A DNA stretch of 64,000 bases from Apibacter raozihei (GCF_004014855.1 NZ_CP034930.1:1922001-1986000); one strand, 5' to 3'; shown: positions 8,789 through 24,373, counted from the first letter of the stretch. Translations and numbers: made by a program. The notes: generated by a model from the letters alone, not told the origin.

Positions 8789-8846
8789 ATTTTTTATTGG
8801 TGCTGACTGAATTGACCCGAACTAAAATTGAACTAATATATTCTAA

Positions 8847-12348
<3,502 letters not shown>

Positions 12349-12372
12349 AAAACATATTATAAATTTAATTAG

Positions 12373-12404
12373 AAGCAGTCTAAATTAGACTGCTTTGTTT
12401 TTTG
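12373..12404 (+). terminator. Intrinsic terminator after yidC
   Basis: Ten-base-pair stem with a 3-base loop (arms from 12373 and ending at 12395) followed by TTGTTTTTTG. It ends the pyrG-yidC transcript. Confidence 0.85.
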
Positions 12405-12460
12405 TATTAACTTAAAAAATACGTAACTTTCAATAGTGAATTTTAAAAAATATTAAAACT

Positions 12461-13855
12461 ATGGAATATCGTATTGAAAAAGATACAATGGGGGAAGTAA
12501 AAGTTCCTGCAGATAAATATTGGGGTGCACAAACAGAAAGATCCAGAAACAATTTTAAAATTGGTCCCGAAGGTTCAATGCCTCATGAAATTATTGAAGC
12601 ATTTGCATATTTAAAAAAAGCAGCAGCTTTTACCAATGCAGAATTAGGAGTACTTCCGGTAGAAAAAAGGGATTTGATAGCTACAGTTTGTGATGAGATA
12701 TTATTAGGTCAGCTTGCTGATCAATTTCCTTTAGTAATATGGCAAACAGGATCAGGAACACAATCCAATATGAATGTTAATGAAGTTATATCTAATAGAG
12801 CGTTAGTACTTAAAGGTGGAAAATTAGGAGATAAAAGTCCTATACACCCCAATGACGATGTTAACAAATCGCAATCATCCAACGATACTTACCCGACTGC
12901 TATGCATATAGCAGCCTATAAAAAAGTAGTATCTCATACACTTCCAGCGGTAGAAGAATTGAGAAATACTCTTCACGAAAAATCATTAAAATTTAAAAAT
13001 GTTGTTAAAATTGGTCGTACACACCTGATGGATGCTACTCCTTTAACTTTAGGGCAGGAATTTTCAGGTTATGTGGCGCAACTTGATTATGCGATAAAGG
13101 CAATCAAGCATACATTGTCACATTTATCGGAATTAGCATTAGGAGGAACAGCTGTTGGTACAGGATTAAATACTCCGCAGGGATACGATACTAAAGTAGC
13201 GGAATATATTTCTTCATTTATAGGATTACCCTTTGTAACTGCTCCAAATAAATTTGAAGCTTTGGCATCACACGATGCTATTGTCGAAACACATGGTGCA
13301 TTAAAACAATTAGCAGTAAGTCTATTTAAAATAGCACAGGATATACGTCTGATGGCATCTGGCCCGCGAAGTGGTATTGGTGAAATATTCATACCTGAAA
13401 ATGAACCTGGATCTTCAATTATGCCTGGAAAAGTAAATCCAACTCAAAACGAAGCTATGACTATGGTTTGTGCACAGGTTTTAGGAAATGATACAGCAAT
13501 TTCTTTTTCAGGTACCCAAGGAAATTACGAGCTAAATGTTTTCAAACCAGTAATGGCCTATAATTTTCTTCAGTCAGCCCAACTTTTAGGAGACGCATGT
13601 TTATCATTTAATGAACATTGCGCTGTTGGAATAGAACCTAATGATTCAAGAATAAAAGAATTAGTAAATAATTCATTAATGTTGGTTACAGCATTAAATA
13701 CCCATATAGGATATGAAAATGCAGCTAAAATTGCTAAAACTGCACATAAAAATGGTACAACGTTAAAAGAAGAAGCCGTCAATCTGGGGCTGGTAACAGC
13801 AGAACAATTTGACGAATGGGTAAGACCGGAAGATATGGTAGGAAGTATGAAATAA
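12461..13855 (+). CDS. fumC: Fumarate hydratase class II
   Basis: Interconverts fumarate and malate in the TCA cycle; an iron-free homotetramer. The 464 residues match the family length. Blocks seen are [74 protein letters not shown], and the fumarase/aspartase signature [11 protein letters not shown]. The TGLNTP and [12 protein letters not shown] blocks favour fumarase over aspartase. Monocistronic between two terminators. Confidence 0.97.
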   Translation: MEYRIEKDTMGEVKVPADKYWGAQTERSRNNFKIGPEGSMPHEIIEAFAYLKKAAAFTNAELGVLPVEKRDLIATVCDEILLGQLADQFPLVIWQTGSGTQSNMNVNEVISNRALVLKGGKLGDKSPIHPNDDVNKSQSSNDTYPTAMHIAAYKKVVSHTLPAVEELRNTLHEKSLKFKNVVKIGRTHLMDATPLTLGQEFSGYVAQLDYAIKAIKHTLSHLSELALGGTAVGTGLNTPQGYDTKVAEYISSFIGLPFVTAPNKFEALASHDAIVETHGALKQLAVSLFKIAQDIRLMASGPRSGIGEIFIPENEPGSSIMPGKVNPTQNEAMTMVCAQVLGNDTAISFSGTQGNYELNVFKPVMAYNFLQSAQLLGDACLSFNEHCAVGIEPNDSRIKELVNNSLMLVTALNTHIGYENAAKIAKTAHKNGTTLKEEAVNLGLVTAEQFDEWVRPEDMVGSMK

Positions 13856-13859
13856 AATA

Positions 13860-13884
13860 AAAAGGGGAATTAATTCCTCTTTTT
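13860..13884 (+). terminator. Intrinsic terminator after fumC
   Basis: Hairpin with AAAGGGGAATT pairing to AATTCCTCTTT (one G-T pair), followed by TTACTTTTT. Confidence 0.75.
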
Positions 13885-14248
13885 ACTTTTTGAATTATTA
13901 ATTTAATGTTAATGTTCGTGTAATCTATTATTCATGATAAGTATTGGTATTGTTTTTGAAATATTATATCAGATTCAAGAAAAAAATATTTTTTATCTTA
14001 AAATATAAAAGATAAATAAGTATACAATTAAAAATTTAAATTAACTGCAATAAAAAGCTTGAAATATTTGAAATTCAGTTTTATAAAATCAAGGATTGAA
14101 CACAGGAAGTTTTAACTACAAAATTAAAAAAATTAAATTTAGTAATAAAACTAAAAAATATGATATATGTTTTAACAGGAATGCCGTATTTAGTACTGTT
14201 AAATCCATAAATGATTAGTATATTTGCATGGAAAAATTGATATAAAAT
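13885..14248. other. Non-coding stretch
   Basis: About 360 AT-rich bases between the fumC terminator and pfkA. I see only the pfkA promoter at 14219-14226; no gene, RNA or repeat is recognisable. Confidence 0.5.
14219..14226 (+). promoter_or_regulatory. Promoter -7 element of pfkA
   Basis: TATATTTG, 23 bases before the pfkA ATG; matches TAnnTTTG. Confidence 0.6.
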
Positions 14249-15241
14249 ATGTCTAACAACACTAGCAAAATAAAGAAAATAGGAGTGTTAACTTCAGGAG
14301 GAGATTCTCCGGGAATGAATGCCGCTATCAGATCAGTGGTAAGAACTTGTAATTACTACGAAATTCAATGTAGTGGAATAAGAATGGGATATGATGGATT
14401 AATAAATGGGCATGTTGTTGATTTAGGACCACGCTCAGTAAGAAACTTAATCAACAGAGGAGGTACCGAATTAAAATCGGCACGTTCCGATGAATTCAGA
14501 ACTCCCGAAGGTAGAGCAAAGGCAGCTCAAACAGTGAAAAAATATAATATTGATGCTTTGGTTGTTATCGGAGGTGATGGTTCCTTTACTGGAGGTATGA
14601 CTTTACAGAAAGAACAAGGAATACCATTCATAGGAATACCAGGAACTATTGATAACGATATTTTTGGTACTGATTTCACCTTAGGTTACGATACCGCATT
14701 AAATACTGTAGTTGAAGCTATAGATAAAATAAGAGATACAGCAACATCTCATAATCGGGTTTTCTTTGTAGAAGTAATGGGTAGAGATGCAGGTTTTATA
14801 GCATTAAATAGTGGTATTGCGACCGGAGCTCTTGATATTCTGATACCAGAAGAAAAAGATAGCATCGAAGATTTATTTTCTGCCTTTGATAATGCTAAAA
14901 AAAAGGGCAAAATCTCAAGCATCATTGTAGTAGCTGAAGGGGAAAAATTAGGTGGAGTTTATGATCTTGCTAAGTTTACTAAAATGAAATATCCGGAATT
15001 TGATGTCAGAGTAACCGTCTTAGGACATATACAGAGAGGTGGTTCCCCTACGGTAGCAGACAGGGTATTAGCATCTAGGTTAGGAGTTGCTGCTGTTGAA
15101 GGTTTAATGGCAGGTAAATCCAATGTTATGGCAGGAATGCAATCAAATAAAGTAGTATTTACCCCTATCGAAGAAGCAATAAAAAAACATAATGAAATAG
15201 ATAAAGAGCTGATTAAAGTAGCTAACATCTTATCTATGTAA
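14249..15241 (+). CDS. pfkA: ATP-dependent 6-phosphofructokinase
   Basis: Phosphorylates fructose 6-phosphate, the committed step of glycolysis. The 330 residues are typical of short bacterial PfkA. Visible blocks are GVLTSGGDSPGMNAAIRSVVR, VVIGGDGSFTGG (GGDGS indicates ATP rather than pyrophosphate use), IPGTIDNDIFGTDFTLGYDTALNT with the catalytic TIDND, VEVMGRDAGF, and LGHIQRGGSPTVADRVLASRLG. It lies 43 bases upstream of gapA, so the two glycolytic genes probably form an operon. Confidence 0.97.
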   Translation: MSNNTSKIKKIGVLTSGGDSPGMNAAIRSVVRTCNYYEIQCSGIRMGYDGLINGHVVDLGPRSVRNLINRGGTELKSARSDEFRTPEGRAKAAQTVKKYNIDALVVIGGDGSFTGGMTLQKEQGIPFIGIPGTIDNDIFGTDFTLGYDTALNTVVEAIDKIRDTATSHNRVFFVEVMGRDAGFIALNSGIATGALDILIPEEKDSIEDLFSAFDNAKKKGKISSIIVVAEGEKLGGVYDLAKFTKMKYPEFDVRVTVLGHIQRGGSPTVADRVLASRLGVAAVEGLMAGKSNVMAGMQSNKVVFTPIEEAIKKHNEIDKELIKVANILSM

Positions 15242-15266
15242 TCATTTTTTAAAATAATTTAAATAA

Positions 15267-16295
<1,029 letters not shown>

Positions 16296-16320
16296 TCAAT
16301 TTATTAAATCGTTGATATTT

Positions 16321-16356
16321 GTTAAAGCCGTCTTTAAAAGATGGCTTTAACTGTTT
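16321..16356 (+). terminator. Intrinsic terminator after gapA
   Basis: GTTAAAGCC and GGCTTTAAC arms form a strong stem with inner pairing GTCTTT/AAAGAT, followed by TGTTTTA. Confidence 0.8.
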
Positions 16357-16520
16357 TATATCTTCAGCTAGTTCGTCACTGTTTATAATAAGTTCTTAAA
16401 TATGAGTTAAAAAATGAATTCTTAGTGTTTTTGAGCTAAGCTTATTTTATCACCCATAAAATATTGTATTAATTCAATAATAAAAAAACAATTTAAAGTA
16501 GGATTATAAAAAATAAATAC

Positions 16521-16528
16521 TATCTTTG
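16521..16528 (+). promoter_or_regulatory. Promoter -7 element of rpmH
   Basis: TATCTTTG, identical to the element at the rRNA operon, 51 bases before the rpmH start. Confidence 0.65.
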
Positions 16529-16578
16529 CACCCTCAAAGAGAATATAACTGAAATTAAAGATATAAGATAATATAACA

Positions 16579-16734
16579 ATGAAACGTACATTTCAACCTT
16601 CAGAACGTAAGAGAAGAAACAAACACGGCTTCCGTGAAAGAATGGCGACAGCTAATGGAAGAAAAGTCTTAGCAAGACGAAGATCAAAGGGCAGAAAGCA
16701 ATTAACTGTTAGCGCTATTAGAGCTAAAAGATAA
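16579..16734 (+). CDS. rpmH: 50S ribosomal protein L34 (bL34)
   Basis: A 51-residue, strongly basic protein that binds 23S rRNA. The translation begins [18 protein letters not shown] and continues [22 protein letters not shown], the invariant L34 core, ending in SAIRAKR. It is too short for ordinary ORF lists. It stands alone with its own strong promoter and terminator; no rnpA follows, unlike the common rpmH-rnpA order. Confidence 0.97.
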   Translation: MKRTFQPSERKRRNKHGFRERMATANGRKVLARRRSKGRKQLTVSAIRAKR

Positions 16735-16760
16735 CTTGCTTAGAACATATCTAATAAGTA

Positions 16761-16795
16761 AAATCGCTAAATTAATTTTTAGCGATTTTTTTTGT
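16761..16795 (+). terminator. Intrinsic terminator after rpmH
   Basis: AAATCGCTAAA pairs with TTTAGCGATTT, followed by a run of T. The AT-rich stretch from here to 17000 holds nothing else that I can recognise. Confidence 0.85.
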
Positions 16796-17007
16796 TTTAA
16801 TATTTTTGAGTTGTTTCATTGCTTACGCGTTATAAAGATAATTACACTTTTTATGTATGTTTTACAAAATATTTTCTTAGTTGAATTTTTATTTTATTTA
16901 TTAAATATAAATTTATTTTTTTAATATCTTTTATTGAGTATTTTATGATACATTATTTATATAAATAATATATATATAAATATTTAATTCCCATTAAAAT
17001 AATTGGA

Positions 17008-17015
17008 TATATTTG
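17008..17015 (+). promoter_or_regulatory. Promoter -7 element of the giant repeat protein
   Basis: TATATTTG, 25 bases before ATG 17040. Confidence 0.6.
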
Positions 17016-17039
17016 TAGGCGTAAAATTAATTTACTAAT

Positions 17040-20000
17040 ATGCAGATATCATCACGTTTATTCTTTCTCATACTACTTTTAGCGCTCTTAACTTCTAAAC
17101 AATTATATTCTCAAAGAGATATATCTTTAGTAAATGGAGGATTTGAAAGTCCGTCTTTCAATTCATTAGACGTTCATTTTCTACATCAGAATTCAGTTCC
17201 TGGTTGGTTGACGACAGCTGGAGATAAAATGATAGAGATATGGACATTAGGAGGTGTCTCAAGTGAAGTTGTTTATTCAGTTGAGGGAAAGCAACATGCA
17301 GAGCTTAACGCTAATATGGTTTCTACCTTATATCAGGTGTTAAATACAGAACCCGGAAAAAAAATGCGATGGTCATTATATCACAGAGGAAGAAGAGGAA
17401 CTGATGAAATGGAATTGCGAATAGGAAGTTCTTTAAATTCTTATGTGATCGTGCAAGATAAAATATCAACAGGAAGATCTTGGAAATTGTATAAAGGAAC
17501 TTATACAGTTCCTTTCGGACAAACCAATTCATATTTTATGTTTGCAAGTATAAGTGCTGCTGGAGGTAATCCTACTGTTGGTAATTTTTTAGATGATGTT
17601 CGTTTTTCATATACTTCGGAGTTAACATTAACAAAGAGTGCATCATCCACAGTCGTTACCAACGGAGATGTGATTACAATTACAATTGATGTGAAAAATG
17701 TAGGTGGAACTTCGACAGAACAAACATTAGTTACTGATAAAATACCAGAAGGGACAGTGTATCAGGCTGGTTCCCTAATTGTAGATGGATTGGCCCAAAC
17801 AGATGCTAACGACAATGATAAAGCTTATATTACAGGAACAAACTTGAACTATAAATTAGATAAAATTGCAAAAGGAGGAAACACTGTAATTTCTTTTAAA
17901 GTCAAAATACTGAATTGCGAAAAACTGGTAACCTCTCCAGAAGCTGTGGCAACTTATTTTGATGAATTTTTTACAGATGAACAATATACAAGTAAATCTA
18001 ATCAGGTAACTATTCAACCAGTAATGAAGCCTATCAGTTTAGAAATTATATATCCTTCATGTCCCAATGGTTCAGCTACATTAAATATAGGTATTCAGCC
18101 AAAAGATTATACTATAATTTGGACAATGCCTGATGGCAGTACAATGTCTGGTTCAAATAGCAGTATTATTGTTAATGAATCAGGAATTTATAAAGTATTG
18201 GTTAAGTTCCCTCAAAATTGTGAATCATCGGTGAGTAAACAGGTAACTATACAGAAAGGTTTAATAGTCAACTTAGGATCCGACCGAAGTATCTGCCAAG
18301 GAAGTACAACTACTCTGGATGCCGGCAATACAGGCAGCACCTACCTTTGGAGTACCGGAGCCACTACCCAAAGCATAGAAGTAAACCAGGCAGGAACCTA
18401 CAGTGTGGTGGTAACCGATGCCAACGGCTGTCAGGGAAGCGGTTCAGTAAAAGTAACAGTTAATGCGTTACCGGTAGTCAACTTAGGAGCCGACCGAAGC
18501 ATTTGCCAGGGAAGCTCTACCACTTTAGATGCCGGCAATGCAGGCAGCACCTACCTTTGGAGTACCGGTGCCACTACCCGGAGCATAGAAGTCACCCAGG
18601 CAGGAACCTACAGTGTGGTGGTAACCGATGCCAACGGCTGTCAGGGAAGCGGTTCAGTAAAAGTAACAGTTAATGCGTTACCGGTAGTCAACTTAGGAGC
18701 TGACCGAAGCATTTGCCAAGGAAGTACAACGGTATTAGATGCCGGCAATCCAGGCAGCACCTACCTTTGGAGTACCGGAGCCACTACCCAGAGCATAGAA
18801 GTTACCCAGGCAGGAACCTACAGTGTGGTGGTAACCGATACCAACGGCTGTCAGGGAAGCGGTTCAGTAAAAGTAACAGTTAATGCGTTACCGGTAGTGA
18901 ACTTAGGAGCCGACCGAAGTATTTGCCAAGGAAGTACAACGGTATTAGATGCCGGCAATGCAGGCAGCACCTACCTTTGGAGTACCGGAGCCACTACCCA
19001 AAGCATAGAAGTTACCCAGGCAGGAACCTACAGTGTGGTGGTTACCGATGCCAACGGCTGTCAGGGAAAAGGTTCAATAAAAATAACAGTTAATGCGTTA
19101 CCGGTAGTGAACTTAGGAGCTGACCGAAGCATTTGCCAAGGAAGTACAACGGTATTAGATGCCGGCAATACAGGCAGCACCTACCTTTGGAGTACCGGAG
19201 CCACTACCCGGAGCATAGAAGTTACCCAGGCAGGAACCTACAGTGTGGTGGTAACCGATGCCAACGGCTGTCAGGGAAGCGGTTCAGTAAAAGTAACAGT
19301 TAATGCGTTACCGGTAGTCAACTTAGGAGCCGACCGAAGCATTTGCCAGGGAAGCTCTACCACTTTAGATGCCGGCAATGCAGGCAGCACCTACCTTTGG
19401 AGTACCGGTGCCACTACCCGGAGCATAGAAGTCACCCAGGCAGGAACCTACAGTGTGGTGGTAACCGATGCCAACGGCTGTCAGGGAAGCGGTTCAGTAA
19501 AAGTAACAGTTAATGCGTTACCGGTAGTCAACTTAGGAGCTGACCGAAGCATTTGCCAAGGAAGTACAACGGTATTAGATGCCGGCAATACAGGCAGCAC
19601 CTACCTTTGGAGTACCGGAGCCACTACCCAGAGCATAGAAGTTACCCAGGCAGGAACCTACAGTGTGGTGGTAACCGATACCAACGGCTGTCAGGGAAGC
19701 GGTTCAGTAAAAGTAACAGTTAATGCGTTACCGGTAGTGAACTTAGGAGCCGACCGAAGTATTTGCCAAGGAAGTACAACGGTATTAGATGCCGGCAATG
19801 CAGGCAGCACCTACCTTTGGAGTACCGGAGCCACTACCCAAAGCATAGAAGTTACCCAGGCAGGAACCTACAGTGTGGTGGTTACCGATGCCAACGGCTG
19901 TCAGGGAAAAGGTTCAATAAAAATAACAGTTAATGCGTTACCGGTAGTGAACTTAGGAGCTGACCGAAGCATTTGCCAAGGAAGTACAACGGTATTAGAT

Positions 20001-22091
20001 GCCGGCAATACAGGCAGCACCTACCTTTGGAGTACCGGAGCCACTACCCGGAGCATAGAAGTTACCCAGGCAGGAACCTACAGTGTGGTGGTAACCGATA
20101 CCAACGGCTGTCAGGGAAGCGGTTCAGTAAAAGTAACAGTTAATGCGTTACCGGTAGTGAACTTAGGAGCCGACCGAAGCATTTGCCAGGGAAATACAAC
20201 GGTATTAGATGCCGGCAATCCAGGCAGCACCTACCTTTGGAGTACCGGAGCCACTACCCAAAGCATAGAAGTTACCCAGGCAGGAACCTACAGTGTGGTG
20301 GTTACCGATGCCAACGGCTGTCAGGGAAAAGGTTCAATAAAAATAACAGTTAATGCGTTACCGGTAGTGAACTTAGGAGCTGACCGAAGCATTTGCCAGG
20401 GAAGCTCTACCACTTTAGATGCCGGCAATACAGGCAGCAGCTACCTTTGGAGTACCGGAGCCACTACCCGGAGCATAGAAGTTACCCAGGCAGGAACCTA
20501 CAGTGTGGTGGTAACCGATACCAACGGCTGTCAGGGAAGCGGTTCAGTAAAAGTAACAGTTAATGCGTTACCTTTAGTGAACTTAGGAGCCGACCGAAGT
20601 ATCTGCCAGGGAAGCTCTACCACTTTAGATGCCGGAAATGCAGGCAGCACCTACCTTTGGAGTACCGGAGCCACTACCCGGAGCATAGAAGTTACCCAGG
20701 CAGGAACCTACAGTGTGGTGGTTACCGATGCCAACGGCTGTCAGGGAAGCGGTTCAGTAAAAGTAACAGTTAATGCGTTACCGGTAGTCAACTTAGGAGC
20801 CGACCGAAGCATTTGCCAGGGAAGCTCTACCACTTTAGATGCCGGCAATGCAGGCAGCACCTACCTTTGGATTACCGGAGCCACTACCCGGAGCATAGAA
20901 GTCACCCAGGCAGGAACCTACAGTGTGGTGGTAACCGATGCCAACGGCTGTCAGGGAAGCGATGAAATTAAAATAAGTATAAATCCACTTCCGGTAGTCA
21001 ACTTAGGAGCCGACCGAAGCATTTGTCAGGGAAGCTCAACCACTTTAGATGCCGGCAATACAGGCAGCAGCTACCTTTGGAGTACCGGAGCCACTACCCA
21101 AAGCATAGAAGTTACCCAGGCAGGAACCTACAGTGTGGTAGTTACCGATGTCAACGGCTGTCAGGGAAGCGATGAAATTAAAATAAGTATAAATCCACTT
21201 CCGGTAGTCAACTTAGGAGCCGACCGAAGCATTTGTCAGGGAAGCTCAACTACTCTGGATGCCGGCAATACAGGCAGCAGCTACCTTTGGAGTACCGGAG
21301 CCACTACCCAAAGCATAGAAGTTACCCAGGCAGCAACCTACAGTGTGGTGGTAACCGATGCCAACGGCTGTCAGGGAAGCGATGAAATTAAAATTACAGT
21401 AAATCCACTTCCGGTCGTCAACTTAGGAGCCGACCGAAGCATCTGCCAGGGAAGCTCAACTACTCTGGATGCCGGCAATACAGGCAGCAGCTACCTTTGG
21501 AGTACCGGAGCCACTACCCAAAGCATAGAAGTTACCCAGGCAGGAATTTATAAGGTTACCGTTACTAATAAAAACGGTTGCTCTTCCTCTTCTTCAATTC
21601 AGATCAACTACTATGAAACTCCACAAATCAAAGAAATTAAGATTAACGGAAATGATGTAGAAGTATATGCCATAGGAAAAGCCCCATTGGAATATAGTCT
21701 GGATTTAATTAATTGGCAAAGTTCTCCGTTTTTTACAGGATTAAAGCCTAAAATATACCATGCATACGTAAGAAATGCTTTAGGTTGTATAAATGGCCCA
21801 TTAGTTTTCAGTATACTGGATATCCCCAATATCATTACACCGAATGGAGATGGAATCAATGATGTCTGGCACATTAAAGGACTAGAAATATATTCAGGTA
21901 GCAGTATCACTATTTTTGACAGATACGGAAAACTTCTTTTAAAACAGAAAATTGATAAAGAATTCATCTGGGATGGCAAATATTTAGGCAGGAACCTTCC
22001 GAGTTCCAGTTACTGGTATATTTTAGATCTTACTGATGGAAGAAGACTGACCGGGTGGATTGCTATTAGAAACCATGATTCAATTAGATAA
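17040..22091 (+). CDS. Giant secreted repeat protein with T9SS type B sorting domain
   Basis: A 1,683-residue surface or secreted protein. Residues 1-25 are a signal peptide ending near LYSQ. Residues about 28-195 (LVNGGFESPSF...) look like a jelly-roll, carbohydrate-binding-like module. Residues about 197-300 (LTLTKSASSTVVTNGDVITITIDVKNVGG) are a DUF11-type Ig-like domain. Residues about 410-1529 are sixteen 70-residue repeats, each with LDAGN, YLWSTGATTQSIEV, AGTYSVVVTD and two cysteines (ICQG and NGCQG). The C terminus from about 1597 (IITPNGDGINDVWHIKG...FDRYGKLL...WDGKYLGRNLPSSSYWY) is the gliding-motility-associated/type B sorting domain that directs export by T9SS. Likely an adhesin or matrix protein; ligand unknown. 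Monocistronic with its own promoter and terminator. The repeats are far richer in GC than the rest of the gene. Confidence 0.9.
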   Translation: MQISSRLFFLILLLALLTSKQLYSQRDISLVNGGFESPSFNSLDVHFLHQNSVPGWLTTAGDKMIEIWTLGGVSSEVVYSVEGKQHAELNANMVSTLYQVLNTEPGKKMRWSLYHRGRRGTDEMELRIGSSLNSYVIVQDKISTGRSWKLYKGTYTVPFGQTNSYFMFASISAAGGNPTVGNFLDDVRFSYTSELTLTKSASSTVVTNGDVITITIDVKNVGGTSTEQTLVTDKIPEGTVYQAGSLIVDGLAQTDANDNDKAYITGTNLNYKLDKIAKGGNTVISFKVKILNCEKLVTSPEAVATYFDEFFTDEQYTSKSNQVTIQPVMKPISLEIIYPSCPNGSATLNIGIQPKDYTIIWTMPDGSTMSGSNSSIIVNESGIYKVLVKFPQNCESSVSKQVTIQKGLIVNLGSDRSICQGSTTTLDAGNTGSTYLWSTGATTQSIEVNQAGTYSVVVTDANGCQGSGSVKVTVNALPVVNLGADRSICQGSSTTLDAGNAGSTYLWSTGATTRSIEVTQAGTYSVVVTDANGCQGSGSVKVTVNALPVVNLGADRSICQGSTTVLDAGNPGSTYLWSTGATTQSIEVTQAGTYSVVVTDTNGCQGSGSVKVTVNALPVVNLGADRSICQGSTTVLDAGNAGSTYLWSTGATTQSIEVTQAGTYSVVVTDANGCQGKGSIKITVNALPVVNLGADRSICQGSTTVLDAGNTGSTYLWSTGATTRSIEVTQAGTYSVVVTDANGCQGSGSVKVTVNALPVVNLGADRSICQGSSTTLDAGNAGSTYLWSTGATTRSIEVTQAGTYSVVVTDANGCQGSGSVKVTVNALPVVNLGADRSICQGSTTVLDAGNTGSTYLWSTGATTQSIEVTQAGTYSVVVTDTNGCQGSGSVKVTVNALPVVNLGADRSICQGSTTVLDAGNAGSTYLWSTGATTQSIEVTQAGTYSVVVTDANGCQGKGSIKITVNALPVVNLGADRSICQGSTTVLDAGNTGSTYLWSTGATTRSIEVTQAGTYSVVVTDTNGCQGSGSVKVTVNALPVVNLGADRSICQGNTTVLDAGNPGSTYLWSTGATTQSIEVTQAGTYSVVVTDANGCQGKGSIKITVNALPVVNLGADRSICQGSSTTLDAGNTGSSYLWSTGATTRSIEVTQAGTYSVVVTDTNGCQGSGSVKVTVNALPLVNLGADRSICQGSSTTLDAGNAGSTYLWSTGATTRSIEVTQAGTYSVVVTDANGCQGSGSVKVTVNALPVVNLGADRSICQGSSTTLDAGNAGSTYLWITGATTRSIEVTQAGTYSVVVTDANGCQGSDEIKISINPLPVVNLGADRSICQGSSTTLDAGNTGSSYLWSTGATTQSIEVTQAGTYSVVVTDVNGCQGSDEIKISINPLPVVNLGADRSICQGSSTTLDAGNTGSSYLWSTGATTQSIEVTQAATYSVVVTDANGCQGSDEIKITVNPLPVVNLGADRSICQGSSTTLDAGNTGSSYLWSTGATTQSIEVTQAGIYKVTVTNKNGCSSSSSIQINYYETPQIKEIKINGNDVEVYAIGKAPLEYSLDLINWQSSPFFTGLKPKIYHAYVRNALGCINGPLVFSILDIPNIITPNGDGINDVWHIKGLEIYSGSSITIFDRYGKLLLKQKIDKEFIWDGKYLGRNLPSSSYWYILDLTDGRRLTGWIAIRNHDSIR
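18481..19320 (+). repeat. 840-bp higher-order repeat, copy 1 (four units)
   Basis: By eye, aligned with 19321-20160 it shows only three differences: 18750 c/a, 19260 g/a and 19319 c/g. It covers four consecutive 70-residue units, including rare shared variants such as accggtg and gtcaccc in the first unit. Confidence 0.9.
19321..20160 (+). repeat. 840-bp higher-order repeat, copy 2 (four units)
   Basis: Second copy of the four-unit block at 18481-19320, directly adjacent. It indicates a recent tandem duplication inside the array. Confidence 0.9.
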
Positions 22092-22127
22092 TTATAGTGT
22101 GCTTTAAAAACAATAAGCAATATTTAC

Positions 22128-22156
22128 ACCCTGATATGTTATATCAGGGTATTTTT
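22128..22156 (+). terminator. Intrinsic terminator after the giant repeat protein
   Basis: ACCCTGATAT pairs perfectly with ATATCAGGGT around a 3-base loop, followed by ATTTTTATAT. Confidence 0.85.
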
Positions 22157-22590
22157 ATATAATTAGGTATATATATAAAGAGTATTTAAAAAATGCGATG
22201 AGAATACTAGAGTAAGATTTGGCAGTACATATAATGTATATAATAATAAAAAAGTTTTTAAAGAAATAATTTATACTAATGATAGAAAGTAGAAACAAGA
22301 GCTATCAAGTAAAGAAACAAAGACCAAAGAAAATAGTAGAGCAGGACATCCCAATTAAAAAGGAGGGGGGAGAATTAAGTATATCATAGAATAGAAGAAT
22401 AAAAATAGAGTAGGATAAGAAGTAAATAACATCGTGTTAACATTGGGAAATAGAAGAAGTGAGAGAAATGGAAAAAAAAGGTAAAAAAAAGTTAATAATT
22501 TATCTAATTGTTTAATAGCGAGTTATAGGTTTAGGGTTAAAAAAAGTCAAAAAAAAGTGCAGAAATATTTGGAGGATAAGAAAAAGTCTG
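22157..22590. other. Non-coding, purine-rich stretch upstream of rRNA operon
   Basis: About 430 bases with no gene. The + strand is strikingly rich in A and G (for example around 22300-22480, with a run aaaaaggaggggggagaa near 22358), unlike the neighbouring A/T-rich spacers. It may act as an upstream region of the rRNA promoter; this is inference. Confidence 0.45.
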
Positions 22591-22598
22591 TATCTTTG
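22568..22598 (+). promoter_or_regulatory. rRNA operon promoter
   Basis: TTTG at 22568-22571 (-33) and TATCTTTG at 22591-22598 (-7), separated by 19 bases: a full match to the Bacteroidota consensus. Transcription would start near 22605, giving a leader of about 190 bases before 16S. Confidence 0.8.
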
Positions 22599-22726
22599 CA
22601 CTCGCAATCCGGAATTACTGAGATAACGAAAGTAGCGAAGGGGCGCAAACAAAGAAGATCGTTGACATAAAGTTTCTTTTTTAAGAATGAAAAAAGAGAC
22701 ACAAGATAAAAAGACAAAACAGCAAA

Positions 22727-22773
22727 CCTGGAATAATAACAAAGTTAATTCCATTTGAGTTTTAGGGATAACT
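22727..22773 (+). other. 16S rRNA processing stem, 5' arm
   Basis: Three blocks pair perfectly with the spacer after 16S: 22727-22736 with 24364-24373, 22747-22757 with 24350-24360, and 22767-22773 with 24332-24338. Together they form a long helix bracketing 16S, the usual RNase III processing substrate. Confidence 0.8.
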
Positions 22774-22796
22774 ACCATGTTAAAGAAACAAAAATT

Positions 22797-24317
<1,521 letters not shown>

Positions 24318-24331
24318 TTTTAGAGTACAGG

Positions 24332-24373
24332 AGTTATCACAAGATAACCCAAATGGAATTATTTTATTCCAGG
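24332..24373 (+). other. 16S rRNA processing stem, 3' arm
   Basis: Complement of the leader blocks at 22727-22773 (see that entry). It occupies the first part of the 16S-tRNA spacer; the rest of the spacer to 24584 shows no other feature. Confidence 0.8.

Larger units (their letters stand above)
18267..21626 (+). repeat. Sixteen tandem 210-bp coding repeats
   Basis: Unit starts fall every 210 bases from 18267 (18477, 18687, ... 21417), all in frame. Most units differ at only a few bases; the last unit degenerates after about residue 45 of the unit. Variants alternate at set positions: SSTTL/STTVL, GNTG/GNAG/GNPG, TTQ/TTR, DANG/DTNG, SGSVKV/KGSIKI/SDEIKI. Confidence 0.97.

Noticed and set aside
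16736-16924. 62-codon open frame after rpmH
   Set aside because: It runs through the rpmH terminator hairpin and encodes only Phe/Leu/Ile-rich sequence expected from T-rich DNA.
18267-21626. CRISPR-like regular spacing
   Set aside because: The period is 210 bases, the units are in frame within one protein, and there are no short repeats with unique spacers.
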